The notes under the pieces are model-generated. The model saw nothing but the letters and a program-made list of their open reading frames with translations, had not been told where the DNA came from and searched no databases. Below are positions 35,401 through 47,692 of a stretch of 64,000 bases of DNA, in pieces. Origin of the DNA: Litoditis marina (Eukaryota > Nematoda > Chromadorea > Rhabditida > Rhabditidae); assembly GCA_964036275.1 (NCBI GenBank), contig OZ038437.1, positions 2,732,501 to 2,796,500 of the forward strand, in the 5' to 3' direction. The position numbers were made by a program, and so were the translations under genes. Position 1 is the first letter of the stretch, and each line of letters starts with the position of its first letter.

Positions 35401-38400
35401 GGTAGATTTCGAATAGGGTTCTCATGTGGTATTTCAAAAATTAGACGATTCCAACAAAAACGAAGCTCCCGAATCAAAAATAACGGATTTTTGGTCCGTA
35501 TTGTCCGATTTACGGGCGAAAGAGACTATTTATGCAAATTTCGCGCACGTGAAAATGTAGATCACAAAATTCTGCTATGGAAAAGTTGTGTTCAAAATAG
35601 GAGTTAGGGGGGCGTTTTTCGAGAAAAACACGTTTTAAAAGTGAAATTTTCGTTGAAAACGCCCTAGGTAAATAATCGATAATCAATATTAGTGTTAAAT
35701 AGTGGTAGGTGTAAGTGAGTGATTTGGACGGAATAGCTCATTGTAGATTAGTAGTACATGATTTTTTGGCCCGTTTGATTTTGCACGATCCTTTTATCAA
35801 GCTTTGAAGTTATGAACATCACACGTTCCGAAAAATTTTGAAATTCGGTGTGCGAGGATGCAAAATGGTGCACTCAAAAAAACTTTATCATCACATTATA
35901 ATCGTACTTTTCCATTGTGCGCGCCCCTGTTAGGGCGCACACTCCCTGTGTGGAGCGCGGCAGAATTTCAGACGGGTGCATCTTCGGTGCGTTGTCGCCG
36001 TTGCTTACTGCATTGTATATAGGAGCGGGGACTAGACGCCTGCGGCGTCTAGCAGTTGTAAATCTTGTATATTACTTGTAAAATTCTATATAAAACGATA
36101 CTAAACATGACTACTCTCCGTTATACCAAGCCCGTGCCATGAGTTTGCAAAAAATTGACTTTTCCCCATGGTTGCTGCGCGGCCTGGCAATATATGTCAT
36201 TCGGCATGCTCTTACACCTTCGTTTTCCAGGTTTTGTACGTTCACTCCCAATTTGAAATTTTTCTGTCGCGTCGCGTGCACACGCGCGTGGCTTGTTGAA
36301 ATGTATGATTGTCTTTAGCATGAGCAGGTACAATTACATTCGTTTGCCAATTTTCGTACTGTACAACCTACTTTGAAATTTTTCTGTCGCGTTGCGTGCA
36401 CGCGCGCGTGGTTTGTTAAAATGTATGATTGTCTTCAGCATGAGCAGGTACAATTACATTCGTTCGCCAATTTCCGTACTGTACAACCTATTTGAAATTT
36501 TTCTGTCGCGTTGCATGCACGCGCGCGCGTCTTTTCAGAATTTGTGGTTGTGTTTTGCATGAGCAGGTACAATTGCATTTGTTTGCCAGTTTTCGTACTA
36601 TAAAACCAAATTTGAAACTTTTTTGTCGCGTCGCGTGCACGCGCGCGCGTTGTGGCATAATTCATAATTGTGTTCAGCATGAGCAGGTACAATTACATTC
36701 GTTTGCCAATTTTCGTATTGCAAAACATAATTTGAATTTTTTGTCGCGTTGCGTGCACGCGCGCGCGTTGTGGCAAAATTCATAATTGTGTTCAGCAGGA
36801 GCAAATACGATTACATTCGTTTGCCAATTTTTGTACTGTTAAACCTAATCTGAACTTTTTTTACCGCGTCGCGTGCACGCGCGCGCGCGTTCCAATAATT
36901 AGTACATTCTGCATTCCTGTTAAATTTTAATCGATATGAAAAACATAATCGGAAAACGTTCAATATGAAGCGAGTTAGAAGCATTAACATTAACAGCCTG
37001 CGAACTTATGTAGTTGTAAGGCCTGCGAAAAATTTTCACGTAGTTGTAAGGCCTGCGAAAAATGTTCACGTAGTTGTAAGGCCTGCGAACTTATGTTATC
37101 CTGCAAAAAATGTTCACGTAGTTGTAAGGCCTGCGAACTTATGTTGTCCTGCGAAAAATTTTCACGTAGTTGTAAGGCCTGCGAAAAATGTTCACGTAGT
37201 TGTAAGGCCTGCGAACTTATGTTATCCTGCGAAAAATGTTCACGTAGTTGTAAGGCCTGCGAAAAATGTTCACGTAGTTGTAAGGCCTGCAAAAAATGTT
37301 CACGTAGTTGTAAGGCCTGCGAACTTATGTTATCCTGCGAAAAATGTTCACGTAGTTGTAAGGCCTGCGAAAAATGTTCACGTAGTTGTAAGGCCTGCGA
37401 ACCTATGTTATCCTGTAGAAAATGTTCACGTAGTTGTAAGGCCTGCGAACCTATGTTATCCTGTAGAAAATGTTCACGTATTTGTAAGGCCTGCAAAAAA
37501 TGTTCACGTAGTTGTGAGGCCTGCGAAAAATGTTCACGTAGTTGTAAGGCCTGCGAAAAATGTTCACGTAGTTGTAAGGCCTGCAAAAAATGTTCACGTA
37601 GTTGTAAGGCCTGCGAAAACTGTTCACGTAGTTGTAAGTCCTGCGAAAAATGTTTACGTAGTTGTAAGATCTGCGAGAAATGCTCACGTAATTGTAAGGT
37701 CTGCGAGAATTGTTTACGTCGTTGTAAGATCTGCGAACCTATGTTATCCTGCGAAAAATGTTCACGTAGTTGTAAGGCCTGCGAGAATTGTTTACGTCGT
37801 TGTAAGGTCTGCGAACTTATGTTATCCTGCGGTAAATGATCACGTAGTTATAAGGCCTGCGAACTTATGTTATCCTGCGAAAAATGTTCACGTGGTTGTA
37901 AGGCCTGCGAAAAATGTTCACGTAGTTGTAAGGCCTGCAAAAAATGTTCACGTAGTTGTAAGGCCCGGGAACTTATGTTATCCTGCGAAAAAATGTTCTC
38001 GTAGTTGTGAGGCTGGCAAAAATTGTTTACGTAGCTGTGAGGCTTGCCCACCTATGTTTTCCTGCAAAAAATGTTCACGTAGTTGTGAGGCCTGCGAACC
38101 TATGTTATCCTGCAAAAAATGTTCTCGTAGTTGTGAGGCTTGCAAAAATTGTTTACGTAGCTGTGAGGCTTGCCAACCTATGTTTTCCTGCGAAAAATGT
38201 TCACGTAGTTGTGAGGCCTGCGAACCTATGTTATCCTGCAAAAAATGTTCACGTAGTTGTAAGGCCTGCGAAAAAGATTCACGTAGTTCTAAGGTCTGCG
38301 AAAAAGGTTCACGTTATTGTAAGGCCTGCGAAAAATGTTCACGTAGTTGTAAGGCCTGCGAACTTATGTTATCCTGCGAAAAATGTTCACGTAGTTGTAA

Positions 38401-41400
38401 AGCTTGCGAACCTATGTTATCTTGCGAAAAATGTTTACGTATTTGTAAGGCCTGCGAAAAATGTTCACGTTGTTGTAAGGCCTGCGAAAAATGTTCACGT
38501 AGTTGTAAGGCCTGCGAACTTATGTTATCCTGCGAAAAATGTTCACGTAGTTGTAAGGCCTGCAAAGAAGGTTCACGTAGTTGTGAGGTGTGTAAGGCCT
38601 GCAAAAGAGGTTCACGTAAGTGTCAGGCCTGCAAAAGATGTTCACGTAAGTGTGAGGGCTGCAAAAGATTTTGACGTGAGTGTAAGGCTTGCTAACGTTT
38701 CTTAACTTGCAAAAGTGTTCACGCAAGTGTAATACCTGCACAAGATGTTCACGTAAGTGTAAAGCCTGCTAAAGATGTTCACGTAACTGTAAGGCCTGCC
38801 AACGAGTGGTATTCTGTGAAAAATATTCACGTAATTGTGAGACCGGCCGCCATATTTCATTGAATTCAACGCGTGCAAACTCACTGTTAATAAGTTTCAC
38901 CTTTTTGTAAGGCCTGCCAACCAATTTTTCGCAATTTACTGTGCCAACGGCCTGTCGAATAAAAATTCGTGAGGCCAACCAATGTATATCGTTTATGACT
39001 TGTAAAACATCAGTTATCAATATACACAACAGATCAGTTGGGTTTTTTGTGTCGTACAAACCACGTATGTCGTATTAATTATAATTGATAATTACGCTGA
39101 CCACATTGCCAATGGCACAGTAAACGCCAGCTATGCACGTCTACATTCGGTTACGCGCCTAGTTTGACACATTTTAATAAACTTGTTATGTAGATATTGT
39201 CATGAAATTTGACAGGGAGATACATTACAGTTTTCTCTACCAGATATATTCAACTTGTTGTATTCGAGTTGAAACTGTTTTGCGCAGTTCGGCCTAAACA
39301 ATAAGATACTAACATTTTTTGTGTCAACTTTTACGAGTGAAAAGTATTATTTTCTTTTTTGAAATCACTTTCTCAGTAATGTGCCGTAAAGTTTTTGATA
39401 AAATGTTGAAAACTGACTGAACACGAGCATTAATGGTGAAAATTTGCCGCCTTTTTCGTGAAAAACAGCTTCCTACGCACGACTCAAAGATTATAACAGA
39501 AATTTGTTAACATTTTCAGGAAGAAGAGGTTATAGGAAAGGGTGAGAAACAAATTTTCACTAATAACGTCAGAATTGTCATGAGTTACAACTCAAGTTAC
39601 ACGGCCTGTCAAAATGGTAAAACCGGAAATTTTCAAAAGAGGGCCAGTTTCTCAAAAACCACGGAGTTCTAGAATTTAAAAGTTTTTTCATTGGGAAGAT
39701 GAGACTTTCTTACGTTGTAATCCACCGAATAGTTTTAATTTGAAACAACTTTCTCGCGCACTTTGATTACGAACAGAACGTTTTGATTAGCGCGTCAAAT
39801 ATCACGTTTGTCAAAAACTCAATAATATCACTATTGTATGGGAAATTTGTTAAGATAGTTGAACAGCTCTTTTAGTTTAGATACGAATCAAAAAAAAGTA
39901 ATTTGAAAAATATGAATTTTGACGCATTTTATCATGAATTTGGTGTTGAATGCGGACAGCTGACCGCGGACAGCTGACAGCGGACAGCTGACAAAAAAGA
40001 CATATAGCATTGTATATTATAGGTTGGGGAAATAATACCAATTCAAATGCAACTGTGTTCAGCTCCTCAGCAGAATTCCACCTTTCGCCGTAACAACGTT
40101 GCAGTGATTTCGTCTACGGGTGGGATAATGTTGATTCCGGTGTTTGAGAAGTTGATTGTTGAACCCCTATCGATATTTCATTCAAAAAAGTAATTCGAAT
40201 AAAAATTGTAATTTCCAATACAAAAATAAGAAGCTTTGCGTTTCCAGATTCACAGTTGGTTCTTGAACAGAAAAAGAACACCTTTACAGTTATTCTCAAA
40301 TAGAAAGGCACCTTTACAGTTATTCTAAGATAGAATGACACCTTTACATTCTCTATGTTCTCAATATATATTATTCAATATTCTCAAAAAAAAATAGAAA
40401 GGTTTCACCAGGTCCACTTTGAAAAGCTGGTCAATGTGTGTTTTGCAGAACTGACCAATCTGAGAGTGCAACTGAAGACAGCGCAAGAGCAGTTGTCAAG
40501 TAAGTTTCGCTACTAGCTGTATATATGTATTCTCTATCCAGTGAACATTGAATATGAGCACAATACGGCCTGAGACCAGTCACAGTTTTCGTGGAGAAGA
40601 GTGATCCGTTTTCTGATTGTTACACCTTAAAGTAGGACAATTATGTGCACCAATCTCGGCGCGTCAGTCCTTTAAACTGCAATAGAAAAATTTATTGCAG
40701 TTTAAAGGACTGAAGCGTTGAGATTGGAGCACATGATCGTCCTTCTTTAAGTTTTATGTATTTGTGTCAAAAGGATAAACTGACATGTTAGTTGACCCTC
40801 CCTGGGATATCAGGGGGGGGGGGGTACCGGGGGGGAATTAACCCCTGGGATTTCAAGGGGGAACCAGTGGGAAACCGGGGGGAAACAAGGGGTATATCAG
40901 GGAGATTTCACTGGGGAACTTCCCCGGGGTAAACCAGAAGGAACTTGCGGGGATACCAGGGATATCTAAGGGGGGAGTTACCGGGGTGTACTGCGGGGGA
41001 GTCGGGGGGATACCACGGGGATACCCGCGGTATTGTATCCAATAACTAAGGGCGCGCATGGTATCTGATATGTAAGCGGCTTCTGCCTCCCTTCAACCAT
41101 CAGCAGCATAGCGCAGTGGTAACAGTGGCGCTACCACCCAGAGGTCGACGGTTCGAATCCGAGGGGTGTTAACCAAGATTGGGTTGAGGACTAAAACATT
41201 GTGTAAGATGAATTATACTTTCTAGTATCTAAAAAGGAAACTTACTAAAGAAAAATAAAAAAAAATTTAAATTCTGTTTCACCACTGATATCCCTCTGGT
41301 TTCTGAAACTGAGCGACGCCCCGTTCCACCTTTCAGCTATTCGTAACTTCTTACGTTGCGGGTCGTATTTTAAAGTGGACCTTTATATTAAACAAACAGG

Positions 41401-44400
41401 AAACAGGTTTAATAATAGTTTTGGTTATCTGTAGCAATCAGGGTGCTGTCTGTAAGACGGTTATTGATTCATACGTGAAATACTTCCGAATCGGGGCGAA
41501 AAAATGAGCATGTGCTCCCCGAAAAGTGAACATATGTGATTCAAAAACGCGTAATAGTTATAGTTTTGCCTACAATCTCGAACATTACCCCAAAAAGTGA
41601 CATATCGAAAATTCGGAAAGAAGGGGGATATTTTACGTTTTATGTTTGTATAATTTGTATTCTAGATTTTGCAGTAGTTCGCGAACGCGCGGCAGCCTCT
41701 ACGAAGAATGCTGAGGATCTCAAACAAAAGTTGGCAGCCCTCGAACTGAAACATGTAGGTTTTTTGGTAGATCTGGGTTTGTTTCGATAAATTCACCGTT
41801 TTATACAGTTCACTTTTTCCACTTTGAAGCAGGATGATTATGTGGACCGATCCCGCCTTAACGGTCCTTTAAACTACAATTGAAAAATGTATTGCAGTTT
41901 GAAGGACTGAAGCGTTGGAGTTGGACCACATAATCGTCCTTCTCAGCTTATGCGGTTTTTCTTGCCCTAACCGCTGTTTGTAGTTGGATCCCGTGGATTT
42001 TCGGTTTCTAGATCAAACTACAACGATGATTCAGACGGAGCATGCACAACATGGTTACCATACTCCAGCAAGGTTGTCCGCATAGTCGGAATAAATCGTA
42101 AAACGGACTACTTTTCACCGAAAACGAGAAAATTTCCCTATTTTTGATACAAAATCACTTATTTTTCCGTGTTTGAACTTGAAAACGGACTACTTTTTGA
42201 CAAATAGTCAGACCTTACTGGTGTATGATGGTTACTGATTTTGCCACCATTCGTTGGCTATACGCTGTTAACACCACCTCAATTTTTATAAGTTCACATT
42301 GGAAACTGCAAAAACCTGATTTTTCAGAACAGTGTTTTTGATATTGTATGACTATTTAGCACAGTTTTTCAAAGAAGTGGGCAAATCTCCGTCTTTGTAG
42401 TTTGATCCCGGAACATGTCGGGATTTCAACAAAAAGCGACGAGATCAAACTACAAACCCACCGGGTTGGAGTAACCGTATGGGCTTGCTTTCGAGAGGGG
42501 GAGAACTAGCTAACCCTATAACCACGTTTCGGAAATTGAGCCCGTTTTTTGACACTCAATGACATTCTGCGAAGTGAGCTTATATGTAATTCTCAGAAAA
42601 TTCCCAGCCATTTTTGTAGCGGCCCCGATAAGAGAGTGTGCAGGTCAGAGTGACGTAAAAACCACTTTTTGTTGGCTAGTTGGCCAATTCTACAACTAAC
42701 CGAGTTTTTAGGTAACCTAACATTTTTTGGCAATGGCAATCTATTTTCAGATAACCTGGAAGTAACCTGAAACTAAAATCCGGTTAGGTTACCTAAAAAC
42801 CCCGTCATATATAGAATTCTCCTGTTATATTCCAGGTGTGTTCGCTGTGTAAGGCGCTGACTTGTGAGAGGCAGCTGCGTATCTGTCAGACCTGTACTCC
42901 GCTGGCTGAAGACGGTGATGTGGTGGTGAAAGAAGAGCGCGAAGTGGAGCCAGGTCAGTATTTTATATAATACAGTACAATACAATACAATACAATATGG
43001 TTTGGTAGTGAAAGAAGAGGGGTGGGTAGAAGAACAAGAAGAATCGGGAAAAGGCGAATTTTTCTATAGAATGCATTACAGTACAAGACAATACAATACA
43101 ATACATAACAATAAAAGACAATACAATACAATACATTACAATACAATACATTGCAAAATTACAATTTTTTTCGCATCCAGCCGAGTTGTCGATTTTGCCC
43201 TATCTGAATGGGCTTTTTTACGCAAGTAAAGCATGAGATAATATATACAAGTTCGAATAGAAGTCGAATTGGAAATGTGAAACACGGTAAGTATCTAACC
43301 TATGTGTTCATTTGGGCAATCGTTCTTTGATTAGGTTACCAATGGTTACGTGAGATAGCCGGGCAAAAAAGGGTTACCAACTTCCGGGTAACCTGAGAAA
43401 GTGTTTGCAAAACAAAATACCGCTTATTTGTAGAATTTGTCCTCGAAAAACAACCAGCAGTACAGGAACCGCTGAAGGACAAGAAGGTCAAGTTCGGAAC
43501 TATGGAAGAGGTTCGTTTCGAATCATGCTGTGGCGAATGTCTTGTTCTTTTTTCAAACCCGGTCACTTTCTTCCCGAACCAAAGTCTAGCCGATTCTTCC
43601 CGTACCAGGTGGTTCGTTTCTAAACCGAACCAAATTTGGGCTGACAGAGGTAGAACCGAACCAATTCAGTTGATTAAAGCTAAAGTTGGTCGACTAAGTA
43701 ACGGTTATTACGGTTCGGTATCCAGTCGGTTTGAGTACGCATGTGGTCCGGGATTGGGAAGAAGTGATTAGATTTCGGTTCGGGGTGAAATTTGCTATAA
43801 TTTTCAGATGAAAGATGTTTTGGTCTGCGCCACGTGCTGTATTGACGGTGTTCACGCCGGACATCAGACGGTCTCCTATCTATCCCATCTGGTCAGTTTT
43901 ACTAAATGAAACTGATTGAAACCGGTCGATTCTATATGCAACCAGGTTTTTTTGGTAACCCAACCGGTTTTTGTTAGCCATTTTCTCAGTTCACCGCACA
44001 TGTCACATGTAACGGGTAGGCAACCTAGAACTAAATCGCTGCTTTAGGGCCAGCTTTTGCGGTCTGCCGCGTTTGTTCACGAGTCTATAGTCTTTTCCAT
44101 TCCTACTGAGACTCCTACAGTAGGATTTCCAAACTTCCAAGCCGTTTTTCTCATTTACTTTTGGTCGGAGAAGTTGAGGATTTTACTATCTCCTTTTCCT
44201 TCTCACGTAGAGTAAATATACGAGAGCATTTCTCCTGAATTACATTTTCAGCTTCACAACAGCGTTCGAAAAGTTTGTAAGGTTACTGTAGGAGTCTCAG
44301 TAGGAATGGTGTGAACTATATAATGAAAAGCCTGTATTAACCCTCATTGACTGGCATGCTGGCTTTTGTAGCTGCCCAAGCTCAGAAAAATGGCTCAAAG

Positions 44401-46237
44401 GCTTCGAAGCTTTCTTTCTGCTTGGCTGAATGAGTTTCTCTGATAGTCTTAGTTTGGGGAATCATGTAGCAGTTCAAGTTATCTTGGCCAATTCTATATG
44501 TAACCGGGTTTTTGGTAATCTTTTTTTCAGGTTACTTCACAAGTAACCGGTAGGTAACCTAAAAGTAAAATCCGGTTACCGTACAAACTAACGGTAAAAA
44601 ACACATTTTACGTTAGAAAAACAGGTAACCGGTTTTTTATTTTTGGTTACCAACCGGTTACCTGCTGAGGAAACCTGAAAAAAAATACCAAAACCGATTA
44701 GGTTACCAAAAAACCCGGTTACATACATATAGGATTCACCAGCTATCTTTCATTCCGTTTCAGTTTATCCTCCTTCTGAAGTTCAAAAGTAAGAACTTAT
44801 ACCACAGTTATACCACAAAGTCGTATTTTCGTCTTTTTGCTATGAAACGAGTTTCTTTCAGTTTCGCCGTGTCCCGAAAGTGTTCAATATCGAGGATACA
44901 AAGTACATTATTCCCAGTCCTGATGGTTTTGATATGTTCTACAAGGTTGCACACTCCAACATAATGAAACCGGTTGGTATATGTTCATGGTATATGTATA
45001 ATACACATATACCATATTCTGGTATATGTTCATCTGTTTCTGGCTCAATCCCAATCGTAAGGAATAGCTACTTATTGAACGAATGCATTCCAAGGGAAAA
45101 TTTACTCAGTTTCGATACTTTTCTCACAGTTCTTTTGAGAAACCATAGTACATGACGAAAATACCACGTTCTCGAATTTCGTTTACACGCACTCACTTAC
45201 TGGTGTGGCTCAGGCTCATTTTTCTAGGAATGAAGTAGACAATGGTCTCAACACTCAACATGCAATTTTCAGCTCGGATTTGCTGTCATCAAATGATTCT
45301 TTTCCAATTTCCATACTCTGAATCACATGATTCAATGAATATTCTCATCGTTTTCAATATTCAAGGATCTAGAGGCGGTTCGCAAGAATGTGAGTATGAC
45401 TCGCAGTTCGGAACGGTACAACCTCTACGAGAAGAAGCACAAGGAGTTTGTAGACGCCGTGCGAGCCAGAGAAACCACCTTCAACAACAGCATCGCGGCG
45501 TTCCGGTCGGATATACAGGTATAGGTCTTTACGGTTTATGCTGTTGTGTTTGTAGTTTGATCCCGTTGTGTTTTGGTCGAAATTGTTGAACTATGGATCG
45601 AGCTCAACTATATACAGATATAGGACGAACTCTTGGCAAAGTAGGCCTTTCCGGTGTATATGGCCAATTCTACAACTAACCGGGTTTTCAGGTAACCTAA
45701 CCGGTTTTTGGTAACCCTTTTTTCAGGTTACCTCATAGGTAACCGGTAGGTAACCGAAAACTAAAATCCTGTTACCGTACAAACTAACGGTAAAAACCAC
45801 ATTTTGTGTTGGAAAACAGGTAACCGGTTTTTCATTTTCGGTTACCGACCGGTTACCTATCGGAGTAACCGGGAAAAGGGTTACCAAAAAACCGGTTAGG
45901 TTACCAAAAAACCCGGTTACATATAGAATTCACCGGTGTATATTGCTCGGTTTCGCCGTGTTTGTAGTTTGATCCCGTGGCTGTTTGATCAAAATTGTTA
46001 AACTATGGCATGTTTCGAGTTTATACTACAACTGACTTTTGTTTGGCCGCTATGTAGTGGTTTTCCGCCTAATTCAAAAAATTTCGAAAAACTAGTATGA
46101 TTAGCACAAGTATGATATTCTCTTGATTTCAGAACTTGCACAAAACCTATACCCTCTTCGCCAACAATGTCGCTGCGGAAAGTAACGCTCTTTCTGGATC
46201 TCAGCTCTATGGCGAATTCTTGGTTCAACCCAGCTGA
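32483..46237 (+). CDS. RING/B-box-like coiled-coil protein B
   Basis: Ten exons: 32483-32513, 32902-33057, 40449-40499, 41675-41754, 42836-42953, 43434-43510, 43808-43891, 44862-44972, 45366-45518, 46133-46237; phases match those of gene A exon by exon and give 321 residues. The ATG lies one base behind TTCTCCAG. The RING at residues 3-41 has spacing C3-x2-C6-x14-C21-x1-C23-x2-C26-x2-C29-x8-C38-x2-C41. Residues 63-106 are a likely coiled coil. C108/C111, C123/C126 and C178-x2-C181-x5-H187-x2-H190 would bind zinc as a B-box-like unit. Residues 237-287 are helical and charged. Exon 9 uses an unusual ATTCAAG acceptor. Intron 2 is 7.4 kb against 0.4 kb in gene A and is filled with repeats. A ubiquitin-ligase role is inferred from the RING only. 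Confidence 0.8.
33630..34060. repeat. first copy of a block repeated near 36.0-37.0 kb
   Basis: ACTAGACGCCTGCGGCGTCT (a 20-bp near-palindrome), GTTATACCAAGCC and GGCAATATATGTCATT recur at 36028-36240, and GGAAAACGTTCAATAT near 34014 recurs near 36950. It lies within intron 2 of gene B. Confidence 0.75.
34132..34645 (+). repeat. 514-bp direct repeat, first copy
   Basis: Starts TCATTGGTGTGCTTTAAATT; a second copy at 35296-35810 is offset by 1,164 bp and well over 90 percent alike by eye. Open frames inside are shared by both copies but do not look coding. Confidence 0.85.
35296..35810 (+). repeat. 514-bp direct repeat, second copy
   Basis: See 34132. The pair lies within intron 2 of gene B, between the two copies of the GACGCCTGCGGCGTC block, so a larger unit was duplicated. 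Confidence 0.85.
36235..36905 (+). repeat. about 120-bp tandem repeat with CGTGCACGCGCGCG
   Basis: About six units, each with GTCGCGTYGCGTGCACGCGCG, TGTRTTCAGCATGAGCAGG and CATTCGTTTGCCAATTTTCG (written with IUPAC codes). The block near 33.9 kb has only one unit, so the array expanded after duplication. Z-DNA-prone CG runs occur in every unit. Confidence 0.85.
36999..38850 (+). repeat. 30/48-bp minisatellite in intron 2 of gene B
   Basis: About fifty units of 30 bp, core TAGTTGTAAGGCCTGCGAA, alternate irregularly with 48-bp units carrying an 18-bp insert (CTTATGTTATCCTGCGAA). Units near both ends are more diverged. As 30 and 48 are multiples of three and stops are absent from the unit, several frames on both strands stay open for hundreds of codons; one forward frame reads a repeated CEKCSRSCKA decapeptide. 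A one-base insertion near 37990 switches frame without closing it. No splice or start context supports translation. Confidence 0.9.
38851..40448. other. rest of gene B intron 2
   Basis: AT-rich. A triple CGGACAGCTGAC repeat lies at 39953-39990, and a GCATTGTATAT word at 40009 recurs near 35173 and 36012. No coding exon recognised. Confidence 0.5.
40631..40749. repeat. MITE, GGACGATTATGTGG family
   Basis: Full-length copy in intron 3 of gene B with a GCGTCAGTCC variant inside. Confidence 0.8.
41104..41172 (+). repeat. tRNA-like element
   Basis: A-box TAGCGCAGTGG and B-box GGTTCGAATCC at tRNA spacing, preceded by ATCAGCAGC as in the element at 55086. The T-arm pairs over only three bases, so a functional tRNA is unlikely. 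Confidence 0.5.
41824..41945. repeat. MITE, GGACGATTATGTGG family
   Basis: Full-length copy in intron 4 of gene B. Confidence 0.8.
42682..42823. mobile_element. Mutator-like MITE, shortened copy
   Basis: Ends GGCCAATTCTACAACTAACC and TATAGAATTCTCC; the centre is deleted. It ends about a dozen bases before the acceptor of gene B exon 5. Confidence 0.65.
42966..43156. repeat. TACAA pentanucleotide microsatellite
   Basis: Two blocks of (TACAA)n at 42966-42996 and 43078-43156, just after the donor of gene B exon 5. Long open frames on the minus strand here are microsatellite artefacts. Confidence 0.85.
44486..44740. mobile_element. Mutator-like MITE
   Basis: Ends GGCCAATTCTA and GATTCACC; flanked by AGTTATCTT (44477-44485) and AGCTATCTT (44741-44749), a 9-bp duplication with one change. 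Intron 7 of gene B. Confidence 0.8.
45662..45934. mobile_element. Mutator-like MITE
   Basis: Flanked by a perfect 9-bp duplication GGTGTATAT (45653-45661 and 45935-45943); ends GGCCAATTCTA and TAGAATTCACC. Intron 9 of gene B. Confidence 0.85.
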
Positions 46238-46716
46238 TTTGGCCTGGTATCTGGTATCAGGATTAGCAAACTATCTAAAATTTCATTTTTACAATTGAAT
46301 TTTGTGATATTTTCACATTTTCCTACTTTACTTGATGAGATACATTCTGTTCGAGTTTCTAATATATTCATTTCGATATGTTCTGGTTTGCATAAAACGA
46401 ACAATGCTATCAAGTTTTCATCGGTCAATAGTTATCACCTTTTTTCAAAGACTTGTTATGTTGCGTTTCACAGAGTTTATTTTTCTAGATTTATATTCAA
46501 AGTGAGAAAATATCTTAGTTTTCTCTGTTTCGTGACTGGTATTTTACTTTGTTGTGTTACGTTTTTGTCAGAGTTTTATGTAATTTTGTAGTTGGTTTTG
46601 TTCGTGGTCAAATTTCTATTCAACATCCACTTTTCATTTTAAAATATGATCCATTTCATGTAACATTCTTGTTTTAGCTGTTTTTCGAATGAAGTTGTTA
46701 CATTTTCCGTTTTCTT

Positions 46717-46988
46717 GGTGAATTCTATATCTAACCGGGTTTTAAGGTAACCTAACCTTTTTTTGGTAACCTCTTTTTCAGGTTACCTCAGTAGGTAACC
46801 GGATGGTAACCTAAAATGAAAAATCGGTTACCTGTTTTTCTAAGGCAAAATGTGGTTTTTACCGTTACTTCGAACGGTTACCGGATTTTAGTTTTAGGTT
46901 ACTTTCAGGTTACCTACTAAGGTAACCTAAAAAGGTTACCAAAAAAGGGTTAGGTTGCCTGAAAACCCGGTTAGTTGTAGAATTGACC
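46717..46988. mobile_element. Mutator-like MITE
   Basis: Flanked by a perfect 9-bp duplication CGTTTTCTT (46708-46716 and 46989-46997); ends GGTGAATTCTA and TAGAATTGACC. Between gene B and the SPRY gene. Confidence 0.85.
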
Positions 46989-47302
46989 CGTTTTCTTTCC
47001 TAAAAGTAAAAAAAAGTGATGGAAATAGTGTGAATGTCACTCCGTCTTACCTTCCGCCAGCTGTGATCTTCAAATTTCTTCCTTTTCAATGAATTACCAA
47101 TTGCCGGGATTTGTACGGTATTTTCGGAAAAACAATAAAACCAATGATTTGTTGATACTCAATAAATAAATCAGAGTTGTGATTTTGCAGCAAGTGTACG
47201 TTCAATCAACTGTACGCACACCTTAGAAGTAGAGTCATTGTACAAGACGATGTTTCTTCCATCTAATTACAAAGTTTTGATTTGTTAAACATTGCTACTT
47301 TA

Positions 47303-47390
47303 GTTGCTGCCAGCTCGCTAAGAATTGGTTGCAAAGTCTGCTCTGGTCTTACAGTACTATCCGGCTTAAGACGTTTGGCGCGAATTTGAA
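47303..47390 (+). promoter_or_regulatory. shared upstream motif, SPRY gene
   Basis: GTTGCTGCCAGC, AGTCTGCTCT, TTACAGTA and TTTGGCGCGA occur in this order about 310-390 bp before the SPRY start codon. The same series lies at 58437-58540 before the DXO-like gene. TTTGGCGCGA fits an E2F/DP-type site; this is inference. Confidence 0.4.
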
Positions 47391-47692
47391 ATATTTAAAG
47401 ATTGCGAAATTTTATCCTTCTTCTATTGGTTCTCATTCATTTTTATGTTCCTTTAATTGAATTGTAGTCTTTTGTCTATTTCAAAGTCATCTTTCTTCTA
47501 AAATCCACCTCCTTCTTTCAATTACTATGCAGCTAATTTCGTAATTTCGCTCTGACATCAGCTTGTTTTCCCAAGGGTGGCCCAACGAACCAGTTTTCTT
47601 CTATTTATTGCGGCTATTGAGCCAAGATTCGATTACCAAAGGTGGTTGTGGAACTGATATCCTGGTTTTCAGCATCTAGCTTTTGTGATAAG

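Noticed and set aside
36965..38674. 569-codon forward frame as a giant repeat protein
   Set aside because: It lies inside intron 2 of gene B, several other frames on both strands are equally open, and an indel shifts the reading without effect. It is a by-product of stop-free repeat units.
36999..38850. CRISPR array
   Set aside because: Units are direct tandem repeats with no unique spacers, in a eukaryotic intron.
42955..43151. tyrosine/cysteine-rich minus-strand frames
   Set aside because: Translations of the TACAA microsatellite.
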